Shown: positions 1 through 9,696, numbered from the stretch's first letter. The stretch: 64,000 nucleotides of DNA from Micromonospora sp. NBRC 110009 (GCF_030518795.1 NZ_CP130427.1:1426001-1490000); one strand, 5' to 3'. The notes: a model not told the origin generated them from the letters alone. Numbers and translations are program-made.

Positions 1-756
1 AACCCGGCCAACACCTGCAAGGCGGACGAGCGCGACTACGCCAACCCGCTGCCGGGCCTGTGGGAGATCGAGGTCGAGTCGCGGCGTACCTCTCCGCTGC
101 TGGCGAACCCCTTCACGCTCACTGCCGCGGTGCAGGGCGTGACGGTCGACCCGGCGACGGTGGAGCTGCCGTCGGTCACCGCCGGTCAGGCCACCCCGGT
201 GACCTGGAGCCTGACCAACGCCTTCGGTCCGGTGACGGTGAGCGGCAAGGGCGGCCCGCTGGGCAGCGCGGCGGTCAGCCGACCGACCATCGCGGACGGT
301 GAGCAGCAGACGTACCACGTGACCGTTCCGGCCGGCGCGACCCGGCTCGACGTGGCGATCAACAACCCGAGCGACCCGAAGGCCGACCTGGACCTGGTCG
401 TCCAGCGCAACGGGGTCCGGGTGGCCTCGTCGGCCGACGGTGACTCGGACGAGTCGGTGTCGATCGCGAACCCGGCCGCCGGCACCTACGACGTGATCAT
501 CGACGGGTACTCCGTGCCCGCCGGCACCACGACGTACGACTACCGGGACGTGTTCTACGCCGCCGCGCTCGGCAGCCTGGACGCGACCGCGACCACCGTG
601 GCGCTGGGCAACGGCGCGTCGGCCAGCCTGAGTGGCTCGGTGACGGCGCAGTCGGCGCCGGCACCGGGTCGCCGCCTCTTCGGTGAGCTGCTCGTGGTCA
701 CCGACCAGGGAGCGGTCGTCGGGCGCGGGAACGTCTCGATCGGTGCCGTGAACTGA
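1..756 (+). CDS. S8-type secreted serine peptidase, C-terminal part (5' end outside window)
   Basis: Open from the first base in frame 1, ending in TGA at 754-756; 251 residues are visible. It begins around NPANTCKADERDYANP and GLWEIEVES, which resembles the region after the catalytic domain of large actinobacterial subtilases. It continues with beta-rich segments, including an Asp-rich PPC-like stretch (NPSDPKADLDLVV, GTYDVIIDGYSV). No catalytic triad lies in this part, so the peptidase assignment rests on resemblance of the tail and is inference. It is probably secreted or wall-associated. A strong hairpin follows the stop. Confidence 0.6.
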   Translation, partial: NPANTCKADERDYANPLPGLWEIEVESRRTSPLLANPFTLTAAVQGVTVDPATVELPSVTAGQATPVTWSLTNAFGPVTVSGKGGPLGSAAVSRPTIADGEQQTYHVTVPAGATRLDVAINNPSDPKADLDLVVQRNGVRVASSADGDSDESVSIANPAAGTYDVIIDGYSVPAGTTTYDYRDVFYAAALGSLDATATTVALGNGASASLSGSVTAQSAPAPGRRLFGELLVVTDQGAVVGRGNVSIGAVN

Positions 757-770
757 TCATCTGGTAGGAC

Positions 771-808
771 CACGGAGCCCGTCCCCGGACCCGGGGGCGG
801 GCTCCGTG
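771..808. terminator. Bidirectional terminator hairpin
   Basis: Arms CACGGAGCCCG and CGGGCTCCGTG are fully complementary, with CCCC/GGGG pairing inside. It sits between two convergent stops (756 and 822). Confidence 0.75.
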
Positions 809-821
809 CCGTCGGGCCGGG

Positions 822-1265
822 TCAGGCGCGGCGGGCGGACTCCACGACGAACGGGGTGCCCTGCTGGCAGGTGGTCATCATGTCCGGCTGCGGGTGACCG
901 GTGACGGTGACCCGGGCCCCGGGCGTCAACACGTCGCGCGGGCCGCCGACCAGCAGGTTGCCGTCGAGCAGCAGGCAGTTCGGCTCCACCCCGGCCTGCA
1001 CCGTGCCGGTGAGCGTGGCGGCGCCGGGGCCGGGCGGCTTCGACGGGCCGCCGGGCTTCGCGGGTGTCGGGTCGACCGGGTTCTGCGGGTCACCCGGCGT
1101 GCCGCTCGGGTCCGGGCTGGGCTGGCTGGTCACCGAGGCGGCTCCCGTCGGTCCGGGGCTGGTGGGCGTGGTGCCGGGGCTGCCGGGCTCGACGCCCGGG
1201 CCGGCGCAGGCGCTCAGCGCCAGACCGGCGACCAGGGCGACGAGCGCCGTCCGAGGAGTCTTCAT
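822..1265 (-). CDS. Small secreted lipoprotein of unknown function
   Basis: 147 residues. A lipoprotein signal peptide (KTPRTALVALVAGLAL followed by lipobox LSAC, Cys at about residue 20) is followed by a 60-residue Pro/Ser/Thr/Gly linker. A compact C-terminal domain of about 55 residues has two cysteines (PNCLLL, TTCQQG) and a core reading TLTGTVQAGVEPN and VLTPGARVTVTGHP, which suggests a small OB-like beta fold. It is expected to be anchored outside the membrane. It sits 41 nt downstream of ispH on the same strand, but nothing shows a functional link. Function unknown. Confidence 0.75.
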   Translation of the reverse strand: MKTPRTALVALVAGLALSACAGPGVEPGSPGTTPTSPGPTGAASVTSQPSPDPSGTPGDPQNPVDPTPAKPGGPSKPPGPGAATLTGTVQAGVEPNCLLLDGNLLVGGPRDVLTPGARVTVTGHPQPDMMTTCQQGTPFVVESARRA

Positions 1266-1306
1266 GCCCGGTTGGACGTGCTTCGCGGGGAATCCGTTCC
1301 GGCGGG

Positions 1307-2293
1307 TCAGCCCCGGCCGGCGGCGGCCTTCAGGTCCCGCTTGAGCTCCTGCGGCAGCGAGAAGGTCAGCCGCTCGTTGGCGGTGGTGACCTCGTCGACG
1401 TCGGTGAAGCCCCGCTCGGCCAGGTGCGCGAGCACCTGCTGGACCAGCTCGTCCGGCACGCTGGCGCCCGAGGTGACGCCGACCGTGCGGGCGTCAGCCA
1501 GCCAGGCGTCGTCGATCTCGTGGGCGAAGTCGACCAGGTGCCCGGCCCGGGCGCCGGCGTCCAGGGCGACCTCGACCAGGCGCACCGAGTTGGAGGAGTT
1601 GCGCGAGCCGACCACGAGCACCACGTCGCAGTCCGGGGCGATCTCCTTGACCACGTGCTGCCGGTTGGAGGTGGCGTAGCAGATGTCGTCACTGGGCGGC
1701 GACTGGAGCAGCGGCAGCTTCTGCTTGAGCCGGGCGACGGTCTCCAGGGTCTCGTCGACCGAGAGGGTGGTCTGGGAGAGCCAGACGACCTTGCTCGGGT
1801 CCCGCACGGTGACCTTGTCGACGCCGTCCGGGCCGTCCACGAGCTGGATGTGCGCCGGGGCCTCACCGGCGGTGCCGATGACCTCCTCGTGCCCCTCGTG
1901 GCCGATCAGCAGGATGTCGTAGTCCTCGGCGGCGAACCGCCGGGCCTCCTGGTGCACCTTGGTGACCAGCGGGCAGGTCGCGTCGATCGCCTTGAGCGAG
2001 CGCTCCTTGGCCTGCTCGTAGACCTCGGGGGCGACGCCGTGCGCGGAGAAGATCACGGTGGCGCCCTCCGGCACCTCCTCGTTCTCCTCCACGAAGATCG
2101 CGCCCTTGGCCTCCAGGGTCTGCACCACGTGCTTGTTGTGCACGATCTGCTTGCGGACGTAGATCGGGGCGCCGTAGAGCTTCAACGCCTCCTCGACGGT
2201 CTGCACCGCCCGGTCCACGCCCGCGCAGTAGCCGCGGGGCTTGGCCAGGAGCACGCGCTTGCCGGTCCGGGGAGTGGTCTCAGCCTCAGTCAC
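1307..2293 (-). CDS. ispH: 4-hydroxy-3-methylbut-2-enyl diphosphate reductase (IspH/LytB)
   Basis: 328 residues, the normal family length. IspH is the last enzyme of the MEP pathway and makes IPP and DMAPP from HMBPP using a [4Fe-4S] cluster. All three cluster cysteines are present: KPRGYCAGV near the N-terminus, DATCPLV about one third along, and [11 protein letters not shown] about two thirds along. The GTG start at 2293 gives [16 protein letters not shown]; the frame stays open upstream but that stretch is not protein-like. A TACGAT -10 hexamer ends 6 nt before this GTG, which supports the start and a leaderless mRNA. Divergent from xseA, the same arrangement as lytB2/xseA in mycobacteria. 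A cis-prenyl synthase using IPP lies at 17.4 kb. Confidence 0.95.
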   Translation of the reverse strand: MTEAETTPRTGKRVLLAKPRGYCAGVDRAVQTVEEALKLYGAPIYVRKQIVHNKHVVQTLEAKGAIFVEENEEVPEGATVIFSAHGVAPEVYEQAKERSLKAIDATCPLVTKVHQEARRFAAEDYDILLIGHEGHEEVIGTAGEAPAHIQLVDGPDGVDKVTVRDPSKVVWLSQTTLSVDETLETVARLKQKLPLLQSPPSDDICYATSNRQHVVKEIAPDCDVVLVVGSRNSSNSVRLVEVALDAGARAGHLVDFAHEIDDAWLADARTVGVTSGASVPDELVQQVLAHLAERGFTDVDEVTTANERLTFSLPQELKRDLKAAAGRG

Positions 2294-2299
2294 CCGACC

Positions 2300-2305
2300 A
2301 TCGTA
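2300..2305 (-). promoter_or_regulatory. -10 element of ispH (leaderless)
   Basis: On the minus strand TACGAT, then 6 nt, then the GTG start of ispH. No convincing -35 was seen. Confidence 0.5.
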
Positions 2306-2454
2306 CGTGCCCGGTTTTCGCCCGACAGCGCCTGCGACCCGGACCACAGCCGGGGCACCGGCTGGCCGGGTGGGCGGACCGGTGGCGCGTACGGCCACCG
2401 GATGACCCGTTCCGGTCACGAGAGGACGCGCGCGGCGGTGTCGGCCCCGGGCCG

Positions 2455-2460
2455 TAGGGT
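2455..2460 (+). promoter_or_regulatory. -10 element of xseA (leaderless)
   Basis: TAGGGT followed by 6 nt (GGGCGG) and the GTG start at 2467; fits the TANNNT leaderless pattern seen across this window. Confidence 0.5.
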
Positions 2461-2466
2461 GGGCGG

Positions 2467-3705
2467 GTGAGCACGGGCGAGGCGGGGCAGGGCGGCGAGG
2501 CGGGCCGGAGCACGTCGGAGGAGCCGTGGCCGGTCCGGGTGGTCAGCCAGAAGATCAGCGCGTGGATCGCCCGGCTGGGCTGGGTCTGGGTGGACGGGCA
2601 GGTCGCGCAGATCAGCCGGCGGCCCGGCGCGACGACCGTCTTCCTCACCCTGCGTGACCCGTCCGCCGACCTCAGCCTCACCGTCACCACCAACCGGGAC
2701 GTGCTCGACGCGGGCGCGCCCGAGCTGCGCGAGGGCGCCCGGGTGGTGCTGCACGCCAAGCCGGAGTTCTACGCCGCCCGGGGCACGCTCAGCCTGCGCG
2801 CCGACGAGATCCGTCAGGTCGGTCTGGGCGAGCTGCTGGCCCGGCTGGAGAAGCTCAAGAAGCTGCTCGCCGCCGAGGGGCTCTTCGACCGGGCCCGCAA
2901 GCGCCGCCCGCCGTTCCTGCCCGGGCGGATCGGTCTGATCACCGGCCGGGCCTCGGCCGCCGAGCGGGACGTGCTCACCAACGCCCGGCGGCGCTGGCCG
3001 GCGGTGGATTTCCGCACGGTCAACGTCGCGGTGCAGGGGCCGAGCGCGGTGCCGCAGATCGTCGACGCGCTGAAGGTGCTCGACGCCGATCCGACCATCG
3101 ACGTGATCGTCATCGCCCGGGGCGGGGGCAGCATCGAGGACCTGCTCCCCTTCTCCGACGAGGCGCTGTGCCGGGCCGTCTTCGCCTGCCGCACGCCGGT
3201 GGTCAGCGCGATCGGCCACGAGACGGACGCGCCGCTGCTCGACTACGTCGCCGACGTCCGCGCGTCCACGCCGACCGACGCCGCCAAGCGGATCGTTCCC
3301 GACCTCACCGAGGAGGTCCGCCTCATCGGCCAGGCCCGCTCGCGGCTGGAGCGGGCGGTGCGCAACCTGGTCGACCGGGAGTCGCACCGCCTTGACCTGC
3401 TCCGGTCGCGCCCGGTGCTGGCCCGGCCCCAGGTGATGGTGGAGCAGCGGGCGACCGAGGTGACCGCGCTGCGCGACCGGGCCGGGCGGTGCCTGGACCA
3501 CCGGCTCGGCGCCGCCGGCGACGACCTGCGACACACCCTGGCCCGGCTGCGGGCCCTCTCCCCGGCGGCGACCCTCGACCGGGGCTACGCGATCGTCCAG
3601 CGGGCCGACGGCCACGTGGTCCGCGCGGCGTCCGAGGTGGCCAAGGGCGATCCGCTGCGGGTACGGCTCGCCGAGGGCGAGCTCGCCGCGACCGTGGACG
3701 GCTGA
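2467..3705 (+). CDS. xseA: Exodeoxyribonuclease VII large subunit
   Basis: 412 residues. Catalytic subunit of ExoVII, which degrades single-stranded DNA from both ends and acts in repair in the cytoplasm. An N-terminal OB-fold (about residues 25-115, including [13 protein letters not shown]) precedes the catalytic domain with family motifs [31 protein letters not shown] and [21 protein letters not shown] helical C-terminal region ends in the usual RGYAIVQR segment. The GTG start is supported by the leaderless -10 at 2455. xseB follows after 13 nt, so the two subunits are probably one transcript. Confidence 0.96.
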   Translation: MSTGEAGQGGEAGRSTSEEPWPVRVVSQKISAWIARLGWVWVDGQVAQISRRPGATTVFLTLRDPSADLSLTVTTNRDVLDAGAPELREGARVVLHAKPEFYAARGTLSLRADEIRQVGLGELLARLEKLKKLLAAEGLFDRARKRRPPFLPGRIGLITGRASAAERDVLTNARRRWPAVDFRTVNVAVQGPSAVPQIVDALKVLDADPTIDVIVIARGGGSIEDLLPFSDEALCRAVFACRTPVVSAIGHETDAPLLDYVADVRASTPTDAAKRIVPDLTEEVRLIGQARSRLERAVRNLVDRESHRLDLLRSRPVLARPQVMVEQRATEVTALRDRAGRCLDHRLGAAGDDLRHTLARLRALSPAATLDRGYAIVQRADGHVVRAASEVAKGDPLRVRLAEGELAATVDG

Positions 3706-3718
3706 TGGAATGGGACCG

Positions 3719-3931
3719 ATGACTGACGAGAAGAAGGACGAGCGGCTCAGCTACGAGCAGGCCCGCGCGGAGCTGGCCCAGGTGGTCGAGCGGCTGGAGG
3801 CCGGCGGCACCTCGCTGGAGGAGTCGTTGGCGCTCTGGGAGCGCGGCGAGCAGCTCGCCGGGATCTGCCAGCGCTGGCTGGACGGCGCCCGGGCCCGAAT
3901 CGACGCCGCCCGGCAGCGCGCCGAGGAGTAG
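3719..3931 (+). CDS. xseB: Exodeoxyribonuclease VII small subunit
   Basis: 70 residues from ATG 3719 (MTDEKKDERLSYEQ), helped by GGGA 4 nt upstream; an in-frame ATG at 3710 would add MGP and cannot be excluded. It has the family signature: the SYEQARAELAQVVERLEAG helix, the LEESLALWERGEQL segment and a basic second helix ending AARQRAEE. Several copies bind each XseA subunit. It sits immediately downstream of xseA and ends at a strong hairpin. Confidence 0.95.
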   Translation: MTDEKKDERLSYEQARAELAQVVERLEAGGTSLEESLALWERGEQLAGICQRWLDGARARIDAARQRAEE

Positions 3932-3934
3932 GCG

Positions 3935-3977
3935 GGCACGCCCACGGGACGGCCGGAGCCGTCCCGTGGGGCGTGCC
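3935..3977. terminator. Bidirectional terminator hairpin
   Basis: Arms GGCACGCC-ACGGGACGGC and GCCGTCCCGTGGGGCGTGCC pair over about 19 bp with one bulged base and a CGGA loop. It lies between the convergent xseB and lipoprotein stops. Confidence 0.8.
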
Positions 3978-3981
3978 GGGT

Positions 3982-4824
3982 TCAGTTGAACAGGTTGTAG
4001 AACTCCGCCGGCGCCTCGACGACCTGGTCGGCCGGGGGCTTCTGCGCGGCGGTCGCGTTGCCGTAGTCCGTGTACGTGATCTTGATGTCCTGGGCGGCGC
4101 TCTGCCCGGCGGCGGGGACCTGCAGCACCAGCTCGCTGAGCCGGCCCTGCGGGTCGACCTTGGCGGTGAACGGCACCGTCTGCGCCTGCGCGCCGAGCGC
4201 GGTGATCACCGCCGGGTCGAGCGAGCCGGCCTCGGCCGCCTTCGAGATGTCGACGGTGCCCGCGTACGCGCCGTCGCCGGTCTGGTGGACCTCGGTGATC
4301 CCCTGGGTCAGCACGGCGCTGCCCGCCGGGTCGAGCTTGTCGAAGTCGAAGCCGAGCGCCCGGTTGCCCTTGATCCGGGTCTGGTCGAGGTGCTGGTACT
4401 TGCCGAGGTTGAGCTTCTGCACCCCGGGGACGCTGCTGGCGGCCTTCCCGCCGAGCTCGACCTTCACCCAGCTGTCCGGCTTGTAGTGGATCAGGTCCAG
4501 CTTCATCATCAGGTCGGACGACGCGTCGCCGATCGTCATCCGCATCTGTGCGCTCTGGCTCGGCTCGTGCACCTGCCCCTCGGCGGTGGAGCCGGCGCCG
4601 GACATGGTGAACCGGAAGTTCCCGTCGCGGATGGCGTTGGTGGAGTCGAGCAACGCCTGCTTGGCGTCGCCGGTGCCCGGCGTGCCGCTCGGGGCGATGC
4701 TGCCGGAGACCGTCGGGGACGCGGAGGCCCCCGCCTCGCCGGTCCCGGTGCCGTTGCAGGCCGTCAGGCCGGGGATGAGCAGCGCCGCGGCGAAGGCCGC
4801 CGCGCTGAAGCGTCGAATCTTCAC
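3982..4824 (-). CDS. LppX/LprAFG-like lipoprotein
   Basis: 280 residues from GTG 4824, with GGAGAG 5 nt upstream. Signal peptide VKIRRFSAAAFAAALL runs into lipobox LTAC (about residue 23), then a Ser/Thr/Pro linker, then a mature domain of about 220 residues rich in beta strands (FRFTMSGAGS, MRMTIGDASS, SWVKVELGG, GTVDISKA, VPFTAKVDPQGRLSELVL). Size and layout fit the LolA-like lipid-binding LppX/LprAFG family, which carries lipids across the envelope in mycobacteria. The match is structural and moderate; a ligand cannot be read from sequence. Confidence 0.65.
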   Translation of the reverse strand: MKIRRFSAAAFAAALLIPGLTACNGTGTGEAGASASPTVSGSIAPSGTPGTGDAKQALLDSTNAIRDGNFRFTMSGAGSTAEGQVHEPSQSAQMRMTIGDASSDLMMKLDLIHYKPDSWVKVELGGKAASSVPGVQKLNLGKYQHLDQTRIKGNRALGFDFDKLDPAGSAVLTQGITEVHQTGDGAYAGTVDISKAAEAGSLDPAVITALGAQAQTVPFTAKVDPQGRLSELVLQVPAAGQSAAQDIKITYTDYGNATAAQKPPADQVVEAPAEFYNLFN

Positions 4825-5020
4825 GTGAACTCTCCAGGTGGGTCGTCCGGCCCACGGAGGCGCCGGAGGCGGTGCGCCGCAGCCCTGGACGCCGGCTCCG
4901 GCGCACGAGCCCCGTCGCGCCGCGGTGACGGCGATGGGCTCGCGTCCTCTTCTGTTCCCTGAAGCGGTGTTGCGCAATCCCTGTCCGGTCCGAGCGGCCT
5001 GCGCCCGCAGCTCGGCCCGG

Positions 5021-5788
5021 TCAGCGCAGCGCGGTGGCGAGCTGGCGCAGCTCGTTCTCCCGGGCGTCACCGACCACGATCACCGTGCGGTTCGGCTGCA
5101 TCAGGACCAGGGCCCGCTCGTTGTTCCGGGCGCTGTACCGCTGCCAGCTCCCGCCGGGCAGCTCGGCCGGCCCCTGCGGCTGGCCGCCCTTCAGCTCGGC
5201 CGGCAGCAGCTTGTCGGCGGGCACGTTGCTCTCCACCAGCTGCGCGCCCCGGCCCTCCGGAGTCAGGTAGCCGATCCGCAGCGTCGCGCCGCCCGGCTCC
5301 GCCTGGTAGCGGGCGCTGACCGTACGCCAGCCGGAGGCCAGCCCCGCCGGGCGGCTGACCGGGAAGGCACCCGCCGCCTGGGCCTGCTCGACGGCGGGTC
5401 CGGGGTCGACGCGGGCCGGCTCGTCCCCGCCCAGGAAGCCCCGGTAGAAGGCGAGCAGCAGCACGATCGGGACCAGCAGCACCAGCAGCGAGAGGGCCAT
5501 GTCCCGGGGCGACCGCTCGGAGCGCGACTTCTCCTTACGGGCGGGCGGCGCCGGCTGGTCGCCGGAGACGGCCGGGTGGGGGCCGGCCCCGCCCCGGGCC
5601 GGCCCGTCGACCGGCTCGACCAGGGCCGGCTGGCCCGCGTCGGCCAGCGGCGCGAGCCCCGCCGACGGTTCGACCAGGGCCGCCTCTCCCGCCTCGGCGG
5701 TCGGCCCGGCGGTCGACCGGACCGGCGGCTGGCCGTCGGGCGGGGTGGGGTCGGACGGTACGCGGTCGGCAGGCTGTGCGGGTTCCAC
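5021..5788 (-). CDS. DUF4245 membrane-anchored protein
   Basis: 255 residues, GTG start. About 95 Pro/Ala/Glu-rich, probably disordered, cytoplasmic residues precede one transmembrane helix (MALSLLVLLVPIVLLLAFY, about residues 96-115). A DUF4245-type extracellular domain follows (ASGWRTVSARY, LRIGYLTPEGRG, WQRYSARNNERALVL, RTVIVVGDA). Function unknown. The family commonly lies divergent from glpX, as here and at Rv1100/Rv1099c, so membership is well supported by context. Confidence 0.85.
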   Translation of the reverse strand: MEPAQPADRVPSDPTPPDGQPPVRSTAGPTAEAGEAALVEPSAGLAPLADAGQPALVEPVDGPARGGAGPHPAVSGDQPAPPARKEKSRSERSPRDMALSLLVLLVPIVLLLAFYRGFLGGDEPARVDPGPAVEQAQAAGAFPVSRPAGLASGWRTVSARYQAEPGGATLRIGYLTPEGRGAQLVESNVPADKLLPAELKGGQPQGPAELPGGSWQRYSARNNERALVLMQPNRTVIVVGDARENELRQLATALR

Positions 5789-5947
5789 CCGGCCATTCTC
5801 GCAGCCGTCCGGCTGGCGTGATCCTGGCCTCCTCCGCCCCGCTCCGGCGCCGAACCTGAGATCGTGTGAGGATCAGCGACAAAGCCGGCGGCGGCGACGG
5901 CCGCATCCCGCCGGTCCACCCCGCAACGTCGCGAGGAGGAAGCCGTC

Positions 5948-6979
5948 ATGTCAACCATCAGGACGCGGACCCCGCAGAACCTCGACCGCAACCTCGCCCT
6001 CGACCTGGTCCGGGTCACCGAGGCCGCAGCCATGGCCGCCGGCCGCTGGGTCGGCCGGGGCGACAAGGAGGGCGGCGACGGAGCCGCGGTCGACGCCATG
6101 CGGAAGCTGATCAACTCGATCCCGATGCGCGGTGTCGTGGTGATCGGCGAGGGCGAGAAGGACAACGCCCCGATGCTCTTCAACGGCGAGGAGGTCGGTG
6201 ACGGGACCGGTCCCGAAGTGGACGTGGCGGTCGACCCGATCGACGGGACCACGCTGATGAGCAAGGGCATGCCGAACGCCCTCGCGGTGCTCGCGGTGGC
6301 CGAGCGCGGCGCGATGTTCGACCCGAGCGCGGTCTTCTACATGGAGAAGCTCGCCGTCGGCCCGATGTACGCCGACGTGGTCGACATCAACGCCGGCGTG
6401 GCCGAGAACATCCGCCGGATCGCCAAGGTCAAGGGCGCCGACGCGGCCGAGGTGACGGTCTGCGTCCTGGACCGACCGCGCCACGACGACCTGGTGAAGC
6501 AGATCCGGCGTACCGGGGCCGGCATCCGGCTGATCTCCGACGGCGACATCGCCGGCGCCATCGCGGCGGCCCGCGGCGAGTCGGACGTGGACGTGCTGAT
6601 GGGCGTCGGCGGCACCCCGGAGGGCATCACCGCGGCCTGCGCCCTCAAGTGCATGGGCGGGATGATGCAGGCCAAGCTCTGGCCGAAGGACGCCGAGGAG
6701 CGGGAGAAGGCGCTCGCCGCCGGCCACGACCTGGACCGGGTGCTGTTCACCGATGACCTGGTCACCGGGGACAACTGCTTCTTCGTGGCCACCGGGGTCA
6801 CCTCCGGCGACCTGCTGCGCGGCGTGCGCTACCGGGCCGGCGGCGCGTACACCCAGTCGATCGTGATGCGGTCCAAGAGCGGCACGATCCGGGTGATCGA
6901 CTCGTACCACCGGCTGGAGAAGCTCGCTCTCTACTCGGCGGTCGACTTCGACGGCCGCCCCCTGGCCGAACAGGAGTGA
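5948..6979 (+). CDS. glpX: Class II fructose-1,6-bisphosphatase
   Basis: 343 residues. Hydrolyses fructose-1,6-bisphosphate in gluconeogenesis; GlpX is the usual FBPase of actinobacteria. The family's metal- and substrate-binding motifs are intact: [29 protein letters not shown] and [12 protein letters not shown] 5948 is preceded by GAGGAGGA at a good distance. The last codons overlap the GTG of the downstream transporter by 4 nt. pckA at 20.3 kb is the other key gluconeogenic gene of the window. Confidence 0.96.
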   Translation: MSTIRTRTPQNLDRNLALDLVRVTEAAAMAAGRWVGRGDKEGGDGAAVDAMRKLINSIPMRGVVVIGEGEKDNAPMLFNGEEVGDGTGPEVDVAVDPIDGTTLMSKGMPNALAVLAVAERGAMFDPSAVFYMEKLAVGPMYADVVDINAGVAENIRRIAKVKGADAAEVTVCVLDRPRHDDLVKQIRRTGAGIRLISDGDIAGAIAAARGESDVDVLMGVGGTPEGITAACALKCMGGMMQAKLWPKDAEEREKALAAGHDLDRVLFTDDLVTGDNCFFVATGVTSGDLLRGVRYRAGGAYTQSIVMRSKSGTIRVIDSYHRLEKLALYSAVDFDGRPLAEQE

Positions 6980-7947
6980 CGGCGACCGGGACGGCGGCGC
7001 GCCCGACGCTGTCGACCACGCGGCGGATCGCCGGCATCGGGCTGGCCACCGCCTCGGGAGTCGCGGTGGCCGTCCAGTCCCGGATCAACGGCGAGTTGGG
7101 CGTACGGCTGGCCGACGGGATCGCCGCGGCGGTGGTCTCGTTCGGCTTCGGCCTGCTGATCCTGCTGGTGCTGGTCCCCGCCACCGCGGGCGGCCGGCGC
7201 GGGCTGGCCGCCCTCCGGGCGGCGCTACGGGACGGCTCGCTGCGCCCGTGGCAGTGCCTCGGCGGGGTGTGCGGGGCCTTCCTGGTCGCCACCCAGGGGT
7301 TGACCATCGGCACGCTCGGCGTGGCCGTGTTCACCGTGGCCGTGGTGGCCGGGCAGTCCGGCAGCAGCCTGCTGGTGGACCGGGCCGGCATCGGGCCGAC
7401 CGGGCGGCAGCCGGTCACCCCGAGCCGGCTGGTCGGCGCGGTGCTCACCGTGCTGGCCGTGGTGCTGGCGGTGGGCGACCGGCTCGGCGAGCCGGGTGCC
7501 CTGGCGCTGGCCCTGCTGCCGCTCGCGGCCGGGGTCGGCATCGCCTGGCAGCAGGCGGTGAACGGCCAGGTGCGGGCGGCGGCCGGCAGCGCCATGACGG
7601 CCACCCTGGTCAACTTCTCCGTCGGCACGGTGGCGCTGCTCGCGACCTTCGCGGCGGACGTGGCGGTGCGGGGCCGCCCGGCCGGCGGCTTCCCCGGCGA
7701 GCCGTGGCTCTACCTGGGCGGCCCGATCGGCATCGTGTTCATCGCGCTGGCCGCCGCGATCGTCCGCTTCACCGGGGTGCTGCTGCTCGCCCTGGCCACC
7801 ATCGCCGGCCAGATCGTCGGGGCGGTGCTGCTGGACGTGCTGCTCCCGACGGCGGCCTCGCACCCCGGGCTGAACACCCTGCTCGGCGCGGCGCTGACCC
7901 TGGTCGCGGTGCTCGTCGCCGCGCTGGGACCGCCGCCGCGCCGCTGA
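6976..7947 (+). CDS. DMT-superfamily (YdcZ/DUF606-type) membrane transporter
   Basis: 323 residues with about ten hydrophobic helices in two repeated halves. Each half carries a YdcZ/DUF606-like signature ([13 protein letters not shown] in the first, [15 protein letters not shown] in the second), so this is a fused tandem version of the roughly 150-residue family. The GTG start overlaps the glpX stop, indicating translational coupling. Substrate unknown. The helices and repeats are visible; efflux is inferred from the superfamily. Confidence 0.8.
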   Translation: MTATGTAARPTLSTTRRIAGIGLATASGVAVAVQSRINGELGVRLADGIAAAVVSFGFGLLILLVLVPATAGGRRGLAALRAALRDGSLRPWQCLGGVCGAFLVATQGLTIGTLGVAVFTVAVVAGQSGSSLLVDRAGIGPTGRQPVTPSRLVGAVLTVLAVVLAVGDRLGEPGALALALLPLAAGVGIAWQQAVNGQVRAAAGSAMTATLVNFSVGTVALLATFAADVAVRGRPAGGFPGEPWLYLGGPIGIVFIALAAAIVRFTGVLLLALATIAGQIVGAVLLDVLLPTAASHPGLNTLLGAALTLVAVLVAALGPPPRR

Positions 7948-7950
7948 CGA

Positions 7951-8868
7951 TCAGCCGCGCAGCCCCGCCACCGTCTCCTTGACCACCCGGTCCAACGGGG
8001 TGGGCTCGATGCCGAGGGTCGCGGTGGCGGCCGTGGCGTCCATCACGAACGGCCGGTCGAACTGGTAGGCGGTCTCCCGCAGCTCACGGGCCATCGGGTT
8101 GGCGAGGCCGCCGAGCCAGAGCACCGGGTAGAGCATCCGGGTCAGCTTCGGGGCCGGCGCTCCGACCAGGGCCGCCGCGCGGGCGGCCAGCTCCCGCATC
8201 GGCACGGCGGGCGCGCTCGGCACGTGCCAGGGCCGCCCCCAGGCCCGCTCGTCGGTCGCGGCGGCGACCAGGGTACGGGCGACGTCGGGAATGTACGTCC
8301 AGGTGTGCGGGGCGTCCCAGTCGACCGGCAGGAACACCCGCTGCCCGGCGAGCACCCGGGGCAGCACCATCATGGCCAGCGAGGTCCCGCCGACGCCGAC
8401 GTAGTCGGAGCCGCGTACCTCGGTGACCCGGGCCCGCCCGGCCTGGTGCGCGGCGAGCGCGTCGGTCCACATCCGGTTCCGGACCCGCCCCTTGGTGCCG
8501 GCGGCGGCGAGCGGGGTGTCCTCGGTCATCGGACCGTCCACCGGCCCGTACCCGTAGAGGTTGCCCACGGTGGCGAGCACCGCTCCGGTCCGCTCGGCGG
8601 CGGTGAGCAGCGCGGCGGCCAGCGGCGGCCAGTCCACCGGCCACCGGTGGTAGGCCGGGTTGGCGCAGTTGTAGAGGGCGGCGGCGCCCTCGGTCAGGGC
8701 GGCCAGCCGGTCCGCGTCGGCGGCATCGGCGGCGGTCCGCTCGACCGCCGGATGCTCGGGTCCGGTGCCGCGGCGGGTCACCACGCGCACCCGCTCGCCG
8801 CGCTCGGCGAGGAGCTGGGCGGTGGCGGTGCCGACGGGTCCGGCACCGACGATCACGTGCAGGGACAT
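7951..8868 (-). CDS. NAD-dependent epimerase/dehydratase-family protein (extended SDR)
   Basis: 305 residues from ATG 8868. A Rossmann fold starts at once (VIVGAGPVGTATAQLLAERG), with a second-strand VRVVTRRG suited to NADP. The usual catalytic YxxxK is not evident: the aligned segment reads NRMWTDALAAHQAG. It may therefore be a binding protein, a quinone/NADPH reductase-like protein or an atypical SDR. It is divergent from a TetR regulator across a 135-bp region with repeated palindromes, which suggests regulation by that TetR. Confidence 0.75.
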   Translation of the reverse strand: MSLHVIVGAGPVGTATAQLLAERGERVRVVTRRGTGPEHPAVERTAADAADADRLAALTEGAAALYNCANPAYHRWPVDWPPLAAALLTAAERTGAVLATVGNLYGYGPVDGPMTEDTPLAAAGTKGRVRNRMWTDALAAHQAGRARVTEVRGSDYVGVGGTSLAMMVLPRVLAGQRVFLPVDWDAPHTWTYIPDVARTLVAAATDERAWGRPWHVPSAPAVPMRELAARAAALVGAPAPKLTRMLYPVLWLGGLANPMARELRETAYQFDRPFVMDATAATATLGIEPTPLDRVVKETVAGLRG

Positions 8869-8900
8869 GGGTCCACCCTTCGGAAGCAGAAGCCTTCTTC

Positions 8901-8963
8901 GAGAGCGCCGCTCTCGCAATAGAGCATGCCTCCTCGGACGGGCCGCGTCAAGAGCGGTGCTCT
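8901..8963. promoter_or_regulatory. Putative TetR operator cluster
   Basis: GAGAGCG-C-CGCTCTC (8901-8915) is a perfect inverted repeat. AGAGC-GGT-GCTCT (8951-8963) is a second copy. Half sites AGAGC (8921-8925) and GCGCTCTC (8976-8983) share the same core. They fill the space between the divergent SDR and TetR genes. The sequence pattern is direct; binding by the adjacent TetR is inferred. Confidence 0.6.
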
Positions 8964-9003
8964 CTGTTTTGATTGGCGCTCTCACACGTGGCAGACTGGG
9001 GGC

Positions 9004-9696
9004 ATGGTCGCTCCCTCGCTCCGCGCCCGGGTCCGCGCCGGCATGATCGAAGAGATCAAGACGGTGGCCCGCCGTCACCTGGCCACCGACGGCGCCAATC
9101 TCTCGCTGCGCGCCGTCGCCCGGGACATGGGCATGGTCTCCTCCGCGATCTACCGCTACTTCCCCAGCCGGGACGACCTGCTCACGGCGCTGATCCTGGA
9201 GGCGTACGAGTCGCTCGGCGACGCGGTGGAGGCGGCGGACGCCGCAGCCGACCGGGCCGACCTGCGCGGACGCTGGCACGCCGTGTGCCGGGCGGCCCGG
9301 ACCTGGGCGCTCGACCACCCCGCCGAGTACGCCCTGCTCTATGGCAGCCCGGTCCCCGGGTATGCGGCCCCGCAAGATACCGTCGCGCCAGCATCGCGGC
9401 CCCCGCTCACCCTGGTCGGCATCCTGCGCGACGGTGTGGCCGCCGGCCGGCTGGATCCGCCCGACGACGACCTGGCCGAGCCGGTTCGCGCCGACCTCGC
9501 GGAGTTGGCCGCCAGCTTCTTCCCCCGGCTGCCCGAACCGCTGCTGGCCCGGGGCATGGCCGGCTGGACCCAGCTCTTCGGGCTGATCAGCTTCGAGCTG
9601 TTCGGCCGGATCAACGAGATGCTGCCGCACCGCGACGAGTACTTCGACCACCAGACCGGGCTGATGGCCGACCTGATCGGCCTGCCCACCGCCTGA
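9004..9696 (+). CDS. TetR-family transcriptional regulator
   Basis: 230 residues from ATG 9004. The N-terminal helix-turn-helix is clear (LSLRAVARDMGMVSSAIYRYFPSRDDLLTALI, about residues 37-68). The ligand-binding half carries the TetR C-terminal signature around WALDHPAEYALLYGSPVPGY and ends FDHQTGLMADLIGLP. It has the divergent SDR as likely target and itself as likely autorepressed gene through the operators at 8901-8963. A weak -10 (CAGACT) would place transcription start on the ATG. Confidence 0.92.
   Translation: MVAPSLRARVRAGMIEEIKTVARRHLATDGANLSLRAVARDMGMVSSAIYRYFPSRDDLLTALILEAYESLGDAVEAADAAADRADLRGRWHAVCRAARTWALDHPAEYALLYGSPVPGYAAPQDTVAPASRPPLTLVGILRDGVAAGRLDPPDDDLAEPVRADLAELAASFFPRLPEPLLARGMAGWTQLFGLISFELFGRINEMLPHRDEYFDHQTGLMADLIGLPTA

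Noticed and set aside
9182..9689. Several minus-strand frames opposite the TetR gene, one reading like a membrane-free 116-residue protein
   Set aside because: Shadows of the TetR coding sequence, with no ribosome-binding site.
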